Source: Lethocerus indicus
Lineage: Eukaryota; Arthropoda; Insecta; Hemiptera; Belostomatidae
Length of the DNA stretch: 64,000 nucleotides
Assembly (NCBI GenBank): GCA_019843655.1
Contig: JACDQD010000007.1
Location: 21,532,365 to 21,596,364 of the forward strand
Reading direction: 5' to 3'
Positions within the stretch are counted from its first letter, which is position 1. Each line of letters starts with the position of its first letter. This document shows, piece after piece, positions 35,822 to 46,505 of the stretch. The notes under the pieces are model-generated. The model was not told the origin of the DNA. It worked only from the letters and a program-made list of their open reading frames with translations, and ran no database searches. The position numbers and the translations under genes were made by a program.

Positions 35822-36785
35822 ATAGCTGTCCATTACGAGAGCCGTCAGTGACTGTTTTGGTGAGGGAAAATTCCGCCAGGTGGCAGCACTGCACGGAGAT
35901 TGTCGATGCGGCCGCTGGTAGTTCCAGAAATTGCCACCAGAGGGCAGCACAAGACGGGAAATTAACAAATTCAAACCGAGCGACCTCCTTGCATTTCATG
36001 TTCTCCTAATACAAATCCTGATATTTTTCCCAGACACGAAATTTGAAATTTTACAATAGAAATATATCCGCTTTTTCGTCCGTGAATTGGCAGTTAATTT
36101 GACCTTTTAACGCTTGTAATCTATCACTTATGAAGAAAAATACCTTATTATCCTTTTATTTCTTCAAAATGAAAGGATAAAATTGAACTAATATGAATTG
36201 TGTTTTAATTAAGATAATTATATTTTCCTTTTTAATTAAAAGATTGCAAGCCTTAAAAGATTCATTTATTCACGAAATAACGAAAAATCGACATATATAT
36301 TGATATATTCAAATTTCAACTTATCGGGTCTGGGAAAATACCAGGATTTGTATTAGGAGAACATGAAGTGCAAGGAGGTCGCTCGGTTTGAATTTGTTAA
36401 TTTCCCGTCTTGTGCTGCCCTCTGGTGGCAATTTCTGGAACTACCAGCGGCCGCATCGACAATCTCCGTGCGGTGGCGCCGCCTGGCGGAATTTTCCCAA
36501 ACTAAAACCCTCATTCATTACCGGCTCTCGTAACGGTCCGCCATCTGGCGGCGATTTCTGGAACTACCAGCGGCCGCATCGACAATCTCCGTGCGGTGGC
36601 GCCACCTGGCGGAATTTTCAAAAACTAAAACCCTCATTTATTACCGGCTCTCGTAACGGTCCGCCATCTGGCGGCGATTTCTGGAACTACCAGCGGCCGC
36701 ATCGACAATCTCCGTGCGGTGGCGCCACCTGGCGGAATTTTCAAAACTAAAACCCTCATTCATTACCGGCTCTCGTAACGGTCCG
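35822..36785. mobile_element. Foldback-like palindromic element with one tandemly expanded arm
   Basis: The left arm (about 35822-36165) and right arm (about 36190-36520) are inverted copies meeting at a short loop near 36178. Shared inverted segments include ttgccaccagagggcagcac, aggaggtcgctcggtttgaa and gatttgtattaggagaacat. The outer GC-rich part of the right arm is repeated in tandem (unit about 125 bp, three copies, 36412-36785); the left arm has one copy. This resembles foldback transposons. The open frame at 36388-36750 is a by-product of the repeat. Confidence 0.8.
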
Positions 36786-36968
36786 CGATGTTGCGGGAAT
36801 TTTCAAATTACAATAAATGCCCGAATTAGAGTTAACTAATAAAACTTAAATTTGTGCAAATGTTTTTAAACGTTATTTTAATGAACATGTAGGAATTAAT
36901 TTTGAAGTAAAGTATATTTTATTCCACAAATAATTTATTTTAAACTCTTAAATACATTATTTACTATA

Positions 36969-37034
<66 letters not shown>

Positions 37035-37680
37035 TAAAACATAAACATATTTAAGAATTATTTTATCATTTATCTTATGACACATTTACAGGTCCCTCAT
37101 AAAAATCCACACCGTTTGGCCGATTTATTTCAAAAGTGACCCACATCTGTCATCCCCGGGGAGGAACAGTACCGATGTTTTCATAAACCTGTGAATGGGA
37201 CAAGCCTATTTATGTGTGTCGCATTAGTCTTTAGGGAAAGCAGGAGTCGTATTGGTAATAGTGGTGGCCAGGGTAATGGCTGTTAATGTGTCAATACTGT
37301 TACGGGGAATATATTTCTGCTTAATCAGGTACTTGGCTACCTGAGGAGGTTTTGGAGACAATTACCTCGACTGTTCCAGGAAGGTTATTGGTCTCCGATT
37401 AAGCGTTGCAAATAGAAACACCCCATTATTTGTTGACAATCATCATGTAAGGTGTGAATCAATTATTGCATGTTTTAAACCTGACACATTCTACCAAAGC
37501 CGATTACATCAGCTACTTGCTAACAAAAAGTGGTTTTCCAACACAATACGTAATGCATAATGCACAACCACGTAAAACATCTTGAAACTGCCGATCGAAA
37601 ATGATTTTATATATAAAATATTTATATAGGGATAAATAAAAAACAGTAGATATTTATTGCAGCGTTTTATTTTATATTTT
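36786..37680. other. Spacer downstream of hexamerin copy 4
   Basis: AT-rich DNA, a long TA microsatellite (36972-37031), then a block from about 37070 homologous to 22940-23490 next to copy 2. No gene seen. Confidence 0.55.
36972..37031. repeat. (TA)n microsatellite
   Basis: About 30 TA units. Confidence 0.95.
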
Positions 37681-37702
37681 CGAAAGCTAACACACGATCA
37701 TT

Positions 37703-40700
37703 CTATTCGAGCCTGTTGATGTCGACCTCATCCCTGTGGTAGACGAGGACGTCCTCCTGGTGGATGTTGGGGATTTGGAAGACGTGTTCGTATTCGACGT
37801 GGCGATCGAAGGGGAAACCGTAGGGGCGGCCGTCATAGGTGACGGAGCCACCGCAGTGGATCGGACTGTCGAACTGCCTCTCTTCAGCAGGGGTAGAGAC
37901 CTTGTGCTCGTAGGGAGACACCACCGTGTACAACACCAACTGGCGGCCATCGACTGAGCCCTTGGGCAACAGAAGCCTCTCCGGCATTCCGCATTCGTAG
38001 GACTGCAAAGCGAATTCATCAACTGTTACTTCCTTCCGTTACTTGAAATTGAAATAAACCAATAACATCCAAGTTACAATATAATCCGATTTTCAACAAT
38101 TAAACCGTATCAAACATACTTCCGTGTAGTAGAAGGGTTCCTTGGTGGAGATGGAGCTCTCTATACGTTCGTACAGGGACCTGAGTCCTGACTTATCCTT
38201 AATATAGCCAGTGGTTTCCTGGAGTGACGTTCGATCACATTTTCTCCGTTGGTCACTGCAAATACAGATGTTCCGATATGAGCGTTATATATAATTAATA
38301 ATGGCGAAATTCATATAGGAATAGTAGCTATTTACGTTTGACTGGGAATCGGTCGAACTCTACGAAGGAAGTCCTGGCCTCGTCGATGGTGAGAGGGTGG
38401 TCGTGGGAATCGTATTTGGGTCCGATGTACATCCTGACCATAGCGTCGACGGGCTTGTCGCTGGAGAGGGTCAGCTTGTAGGTGAAGGGCTTGTGGTTGA
38501 GGCGGGCCTGCTTGCCGATGTAGAGGTAGTCCTTGTAGGTCTTGTCCGAGGGCAGGGGGACGCCGAATGTGGTGTCGATGTCGAAACGGTCGAAGTAAGT
38601 TGACAGCTTGCCCACTTGGACGGACTCTATTTTAACTCCTTGGAAGAGCAACTGCGAGGAGAAGAACAGGGACAATCAATAAATTTATAGATTCGGACAG
38701 GAATAGTAATATAATATGTTGTGCTGCAGGACCTACAGGTCGTTAGGAGGATACTCACGTCATGCTTGGTGTAAGCTGGGAGGGCGTCCTTGTGGTGCTG
38801 GAATATCTTCATAAGCCTCTGTGCCAGCTGGTAGAAGGCCGGGTCTCTGGCAGCCGTCAAGTAGCTTCCCAATGCACCGGTGACGTACTATAACAGATAT
38901 ATTTACCGGGTGTAACAGAAAGTTATCGAAATTAGTGTATCTGATAGGAACAGACACTATTTAAACACCTACATCGTCGACGGATCCAGTCTTGACAATG
39001 TGAGCGATGGCGTCCATTGCGGTTTCGAAATATCTTCCGTACACGTTGTGGTCATAAGCGTCAGGAGTGCCCCAGATAACATTGCCCCAAGTGTTGATGA
39101 CCTCGTTCAACGGCAGTTGACCGTAAGATGTGTTGGTATTCTACGGCAGACAAAATACTCAATATCAGAGAAATGAGTCCCTCTTGAAATTGATTATCTT
39201 TTTTTTCGTGTTAACATAAAATTGGCATAAGGCCGAGACAGATAGCATACTGTGCTACCGTACTATGAACGAAACTATATGGATATAGCAAACCTTTTCG
39301 TGTAAAAAGTGATGGAAGGAATACTTACGTAGAAAATTATACCGGCATCAATGTCTTGGATGATTTTTCCTTCGTAAACCTCAGCTTGCCACACGCCGCT
39401 AGGATTGAACAGTCTTGGAACCATGCTGTACGACCTCGGGTACAAGATCTGGCCACTAGGGCTCAAGACGCGCGGATTGTAGCCGACCTGCATAACAACA
39501 CTCAATTTATTCACAACTGATATAAAATACTCGATATACGATACTTGAAAATGGTTAGTTCACTAAAGTCCTACCATGATGGGTTGGTCCCAGTGGAGGA
39601 GATCGGTTTCGGGCATGTAGTTGACGTTGCGTTCGAGAGAGTAGCGGGCCAAGATCTGCTGGAAGACGTAGTAGTAGAGCTCGCCTCGCCTGAAGTACCT
39701 GATGTTGGGGTACTTGTTCTGGTCGAGCCAGGTGGGGTAGAAGACGGCCAACTGCGCCAGGTAGTCGTTCAGTCCGACGTCCTCCCTGAAGTAGCTCAGC
39801 TTCTCCTCGACGTTACCGAACGGAGCCTCGTAACCGGCGTACACTCCCAGACCGTAAGACTTCCTCTGCCAGTACTCTTCCCATCCGGTGCTGTTCACGT
39901 GCACCTTCAGAGTGTGGATTCCTGTCCCGGAGTTTCATCGAGTTAGATATTTGTTCAGTCCGAGTATTTGAATTACCTATAGTTAATAGGAACGTTGGCC
40001 TCACCTTCCATCTTGGCGTCATAGATCTTGTGCATGACTTCCTGGGAGATGAACGAGCTGGGGAAGACTTCGTACAGAGGAGGAAGGACCAGTCCGCGGC
40101 AGTCAGACCTGTGGTAGACAGCCACGTACAGGGTGTATGCGAACTGCACATCGTTCACGTGTTTCCTGGCCCAGCAGGCGGTCTAAAATAGGAAGACACA
40201 CATCTTAATGATCACTTCTTTTATTATTTTATTCTTATCCATTCTCGTCAATTCGTTGAGGCTATCCCCTCAATACGTCGAATTATATATATTTTATTCT
40301 AGTTTATTTACCTTGTAGAATGTATCGAAGTCCTTGGCGTAGTAGAAGAGGTCGAAAAGGCTGATGGTCTGGCGGAGGATTTTCGGGCTCCTGATGGTGA
40401 ACAGCTGATCGTGCGGCAGGAAACCGTGCTCGTACTCGTACCAGAAACCCTTGACTACATTGGGTTCCTGAAAATTAAGTTTTAGTAATATTTATCGTTT
40501 TCAGTCGGTTAATTATTAGATCGGTACAGTCGTACAAATGGTACTGTAGATAGAGGTACTCACAGTAAAGAGCTGAGCATTGGATTTGATGTCAAAGTCT
40601 TCATGCTCGCTCTGGAAGGTGTGCTCATGGCCGATGCCGATGAGTAGTCCCAAGATGTTCTTCTGCTTTGTCAGGAACTCAGCATCGGCTGAGAAAAGTA

Positions 40701-41045
40701 GAAAAGTTAATGTTCGCGTTATTCAAATAAATTAAATTATATTTATTACTCTGACGACGTTAGGTTCATATGTCAAATTTAATTTAAATTAACTCATACA
40801 GAGTACTTGCAGATCGTTTTTCTACAGTTTTATAGTATAGTTCTAATAATGCTTGTTTGGTTCGTTATTAAAATAATATAATACAATCAATGATTTCCAT
40901 TTTCGTTATTAACATTACTTATATGGACTACTCCTAATTGAATATTAAAATTATTCTTACCGAGTTTCCTGGTGGCCTTAGTCTGTACGACTGTGGCCTG
41001 GGTTGCAGCCAAAGATACAAGCACTAGAACAAGCACGGCCTTCAT
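37703..41045 (-). CDS. Hexamerin copy 4 (best preserved, one frame break)
   Basis: Exons: 40961-41045, 40564-40688, 40312-40467, 40005-40182, 39575-39921, 39329-39487, 38973-39140, 38759-38887, 38336-38651, 38120-38255, 37703-38002. Only exon 10 departs from the consensus, lacking one base near 38218 (CCC shortened to CC). It is a mosaic: exons 1-3 resemble copies 2 and 3 (ADAEFL, EPNVV), whereas exons 5-9 and their introns are almost identical to copy 1 (MPETDLLHWDQPIM, NTNTSYGQLP). The intron between exons 1 and 2 is the shortest of the four. Confidence 0.94.
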
Positions 41046-41240
41046 CCTGCTAAGCTCTGCCTTCTCAGCTCCGCGTCCCGTTATATATACCTCTGGCTTA
41101 TCGAAAATTAAAATAAAAAAAAATACTAAGACCTCTTCGGGTGACCTCTGCCACTTTCATAGAGGCCTACCTCTATCGTGAATTAAACTGATAAGTTACC
41201 AAAGTTCTTTGACCGCTGCGTTTCACCCCCGATTTCAGTT
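41046..41240 (-). promoter_or_regulatory. Promoter of hexamerin copy 4
   Basis: TATA box at 41081-41089, GATAAG (minus) at 41097-41102, palindrome ATAGAGG-CCTA-CCTCTAT at 41159-41176, and actgataag near 41188. Confidence 0.7.
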
Positions 41241-42999
41241 TTGCGATAACAGGTTGGAAGTGATATAAGATATTAGTTTTTCAGCAAATTCTAGTGAATC
41301 TCCTTATGGATCTTCGTCATACTGGGTACTGGTTGATGCACAAGCCAATGCCTGAATGTGTAGAGGGCAGATTTACATTCTACATACTAGGCATTTCTTA
41401 TACTGCAATCCAAAAAATAACTTGTCAAATTATTTTCATAGAAGAGACCCATGTATTAGGCTGAGAGAGGTCTTACTGTATATTTTAAAATATCAAAATA
41501 CAGTGTGAAGGTTAGTCTATCTCTTTTCATGGTGGATGTGTGAACATAAATATGTTTAATATATAAACTATATCAACACAAAGCATTCCAGGTATTATTT
41601 TTTCTAACCAATATTAGAAATAGACAGTAACATTTACTATCTATTAATGATTTTGGCTGTTGTATACTATATCATTATCACAATTTTAAAGCCATTTTTT
41701 AATTAAAATATTATTACTATCTTAGTAAATATTATTATTACTTACTTGAGTAATATTATTATTAATTACTTATTATACACACATCAGCATTAGTCCAAGA
41801 ATTTCAAAAGTTTCAATATGTATGCGTATAATGTTTTCAATATATAACATATATTGTACAATTAATCTAACTGGGCATCTGTCAATTTGGAGGTTGTTCT
41901 ATTATTCTTTTCAGAAATAGAATTTCAGCTCTACAAATTTAGAAAAATTTTGTGTTAGACTATAATATACTCTGAAACTTAAAGCAGTTATACATAACTT
42001 AATAGAATTTAATTTATTTTTTTATTAGTTAAAACATGTCTTTTTACTTACTTTAGTTATCAACAGGATATGCAATACTGTGTAACAGTGGCTCACTGTT
42101 AAAGTAAATTATGTTCTTCGTAAGAATTTTTTATGTATAGAAAGCTGTATGGAGGTACATTGGATAAAATGGAACATCAAACTTTAGTGACAATAGGAAT
42201 AGACCAAATTTCAACAATCATTATTCTGATTACTCAACATCATCTTCTATTCTTCAGTATGAGACATTCAATATTTTTGAATCTGTCCCTCGTTACGGAA
42301 GTCAGCATAACTTGCTTTTCCAGGTAACACTCCTATTCTGGAAATAGGGGGCATTATGATTATGATGCTTCAATTTATTATTACAATTAATTTTTGCATT
42401 TATTTTCAATAATTTCTTATTATGTCAAAATATCAATGGTATTCAAGTATAGTTTTTAAGATAATACTTTGTGTTTAGGATATGGCAGAACAACTTATGG
42501 CATTGGGAGAAAGTAAACAGAAATAGACATCCTTACTGGGCTCTAGTTTAGAGACTCTCATGTCAATCAGGAGGTGCCTTGTAAAAACTATGACTCTTTG
42601 TGTTACCTCTGATCCTGAACTTGAAAAATGTATAAAAATGGGAGTACGTATAAACAGTTATTGTTTTGAATGTTTAATTATTTAATGGTACACCTGGATA
42701 TGTGTCTGCTTCAATAGACATTGAACAGGCAATTAATCAGAAATCAATATCTGGGTACAATTAGTTATCTCAATAATGATGTTCAGAGTTTTTTCTCAAA
42801 TGTCTATGGTTTGCTACCTATCATTTTAATGGATTTTTAGGTAATGGTGTATCAGATGGAATTGGAAGTACACTCATGTTTTCATGTAAATAATATTTGT
42901 TTACATATTTATCATTAAAATGTCTGGTAATAAACTGTATTAACAAATAATATCTACACAAATGTAACAATAACACAAACAAAATGTGAATACACAGTT
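41241..42999. other. Intergenic DNA between hexamerin copy 4 and Mcat
   Basis: AT-rich, no gene recognised. The proximal part probably holds the 3' untranslated region of the transacylase gene. The frame at 42133-42327 (+) has no recognisable feature. Confidence 0.5.
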
Positions 43000-45657
43000 C
43001 TAGGCCATTATATTAACACAAGAGTCCCAAGCTTTGGCATTGACCATTTTCAAAATAGTATTTAGGCTTTTGCCTGGTCCACACTCATATGTAGTTGGAA
43101 ATGTTGTGTCCTTTGGCCTTTCGTACATCACATGGAGTGTCTGTTCCCACTTCACAGGTGCCACTATCTGTTTGGGCAACTGTTTTCTAATATGATTGGC
43201 ATCTCTGTAATATTTGGCATCGACGTTTGAATGTACAGCAATCGTTGGGTCGTTAATATTGGATTTATTCAAAGCCGCTCTGAAAACATGTACAGCTGAG
43301 TCCATCAGCGGTGTGTGAAATGCCCCAGAGACGGGAAGCCTTTTCACTTTTTTCAGCTTCAACTCATTCTTATTATTTTCCAAATACTGTATGGCCTAAA
43401 CATATACAACACGATTAATATTTTTCTTGTTAAATTTGTACATCTTTACTTTAACAGAAACAAATACAAACCTCACATTATATCTTTAAAACTAGTCATG
43501 GTAACCAATCTTTTTATTACAGTGTTCAAAAAAGGCGTATAATGTTCAAAATAAAAGTACCAAAGCACCAAAATAAATGTGGTGCATGATATGATGATGA
43601 TATGAACCCTCGAACTTAGTGCAATTAACTTTGAAGATATGAAATATAAACATTCAAAAATTATGGACACTTGTAACAACTGATCAGACTAATTCAGTTT
43701 GTTTGACATGTAACTGATGTGCCATTAATATGACAGATATTGCATTTTCTCTCTTTGAATCCATTTTCTTAACCTTCAAATTAATATAGTCATATCATAT
43801 TTCATAACATATTCTGTTTAATTATTTTGAACTTTATTTACCAATTCAGGAGAACAGTTAAATAATACTGACATGTTCGTGGCCAGCTATGATTTTTCCA
43901 TGTGGAAACAAATAGTTTGAGACTGCACAGTATGGTCTTTCAATTCCCTGATTGAAAGCATATTCCATTGCTGCCTGGAATGCCCTGCCCAAGCTGGCAT
44001 CAGCCCCAAATAAGACAGTCGCCATGGCCCCTTCCTCCATTTCACTTGCAGCCTGCATTGCTTCTCCACGTATCTTCACCAATCGAACAGCTACAAACCA
44101 AACTCTTATTAACATATATTAGATGTATGTATATTGTTAGATCAATATTTTTGTTTGTATATACAAATTTGTTGAAGGGCATTTAAAATCAACACTGATT
44201 TTACGTTTTTTTTTTACAGCTACACAGCTGTAAAATATAAATAGTAAATAGGGAAATATATGAAAAAAATTATAAATGCAATGAATATAAAGAATGCCTG
44301 CAGTGAAAAAAAACAATTTTAAAAAGGATTAAAACAATTTCATTAAACTAATGAAAGACTGGCAATAATTTAATATAAATAAATATAAAATATTTATTGC
44401 TTAATCCTTACTCATGTTTAACTTACTTCATGTTAAATGCTTATATATTATCAAATAAAAATGCATTATTTTAATGCCTTACTTAAAATATATATAAAAA
44501 TCTGCCCAAAATAACTATAATTACACATCTATATGTGCTGCTGCAACATTAAATATAGTAAGAAAATAAGAATTACAAATAGGAACCATGATATCAACTT
44601 GAATGCTGGCCTTATAAATATTTTTTATATCCTTGTATTGAAGATAAGAATAATTTATAACAGATATGGATTCAAAATGATCTTTACACTATTCTATGAT
44701 AATATATATACTACAACAGCATCAAATTATAAAATAATTATCACAAAAATTTTAATAATTATATAAAAAATAAAAGAGACTACCTGTATGTTATTTGACC
44801 CTCTTTATACAATGTTTAGAATTACAATTATTACTACTGGTGTCCTTCCTCTCAGATAGAATATAGGATAACGGTAACAAGTTGCATAAATATGACTTAA
44901 TAATAATCATAACCAAATAAGATTATTGTTGGACTAAATGAGCCAAAAACAGTCTATCCTCAGACCAAATAAGTGTGGAAGGATAGACACAAAGAGGCAC
45001 AAATGTTTGAATTTTAAATCCATTTGTAACCCTCTATAACTTATTGTAATTTAGCTCACCTCTTTCAAAAGAAAGGGCCTGGGCAAATACTAGAGCCGAG
45101 ATTTCCCCAAGACTGAAACCCGCAGTGGCCACACAATTCTCGATGGCACTGGGACGCTCCTCTTTGAGTCTCTCAAGAGCAGCTAACGAACAGACCATGA
45201 TAGCGGGCTGCGCATATTCAGTCCTGTCCAGCTTCTCTTTCGGACCATTAAGGCACAATTTCAACAGATCGTAGCCAAGTATAGAACTGGCGGACTCGAA
45301 CATATCTCTGACGGTGGGGAATTTGAGCAGGTTCTTGCCCATACCGACGTACTGGGTGCCCTGGCCGGGGAACACGATGATGGAGGTGGTGGCCGGGTCA
45401 ACACCGTGGGGTCTCAGGGAATGAGAGGACTGGAGCCTGCTCCCCTCCGGGTAAGCTGGGCTCGCCCACACGTCCTCAGCCCTCCTAGGGACCCGCTCCT
45501 CGAAAGTGGCCGCTTCATCCAGCAGATCCTTCGCCCCTTTATCCTTGCCATTGTCCCCTCCCGAGTGCGACCCTCGAAGGCCGCCTCCCGCGTGTCGGCT
45601 TCCACGAAATAACCTCGCTCCGCTCCACCGACACAGTGATTTCAAACACGCTTCCAT
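43000..45657 (-). CDS. Mcat: Mitochondrial malonyl-CoA:ACP transacylase (MCAT, FabD family)
   Basis: It transfers malonyl groups from CoA to mitochondrial acyl carrier protein, the loading step of type II mitochondrial fatty-acid synthesis that supplies lipoate precursors. Three exons, 45060-45657, 43873-44090 and 43000-43395, join in phase to 403 codons. The N terminus is Arg-rich and lacks acidic residues at first (CLKSLCRWSGARLFRGSRH), as expected for a mitochondrial presequence. The family motifs are FPGQGTQYVGMGK, the nucleophile elbow GFSLGEISAL (Ser; mitochondrial forms commonly have GFS where bacterial FabD has GHS), RGEAMQ with the malonate-binding Arg, and GAFHTPLM with the catalytic His. 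The start at 45657 is the first ATG. Exon 1 is much richer in G+C than its surroundings. It is transcribed divergently from the gustatory receptor gene. Confidence 0.95.
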
Positions 45658-46505
45658 AACGAGACAACTACGCGTCGAATGACTCTACCGAATGATATTC
45701 TTCATATCGTACGAGCTTTTGAACTATGAACTATAGGCGATTCAAACAAAAAATGAATCCCGGCACCGTAGACAAGGAGAAGGTTACGCACTGTACTAGT
45801 CCTTTCGCTACTGACCTTTCGACTAGCGAAGTTTGTTTATAACTACATAATAAATTTCCGAATATAACTTACATGAGCTATAAAAATAATAAACCGCGAA
45901 ACTCACAGGTACAATAGAACATTATTTTTTATTTCTCAAGTCTTATTTAATATCTAACATTTAAAATCATCCATTTCAGAAATTTTGCAGCGGGGAAATT
46001 CCTCGATGTCCCGCAACGGAGTAGAATGTGGTTACTGTTCGATTGTAACTTGTATTCTCAATGAAGATGAAAACCGTAATTTTTTTGCGAAGTTAAACGC
46101 GTACTGAAGTATACTTCGTAATATTGAAATGTTAATGGGCTAATTATATATGGTCGTACACAATATACTAATCTAAACATGTGCATTTAATCAAATATAT
46201 CGTATCATTAATAATGCTACTACCCCTCGCAACTTCCCCTAAACACCCTAACATTTGTATTTTATTTCAAATAACAATTAAGCATTAACCAATTTCAGTG
46301 AACAAATGGGCACTTATTCCCACGAATAAGGTGTTGTCACAATAGTGTTGTTAGTTTTGGAAATACAAAGTCACGAGATAATGGACACATTTCGAAATAT
46401 ACGAGTGTACATTTAGGCTACGGGCGGTTGCACGTGTAACGAGGAGGAACAGTCAACGTATCTAGATGATCTAGATCGATACTTACTGACAGAAAATAGC
46501 GAGAC
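45658..46505. promoter_or_regulatory. Divergent promoter region between Mcat and gustatory receptor
   Basis: About 850 bases separate the two start codons. CpG dinucleotides are more frequent than in the nearby intergenic DNA. No TATA box was obvious on either side; no other gene is seen. Confidence 0.45.

Noticed and set aside
36388..36750. 120-codon repetitive open frame
   Set aside because: It arises from the 125-bp tandem repeat in the foldback arm and has no start context or neighbours suggesting a gene.
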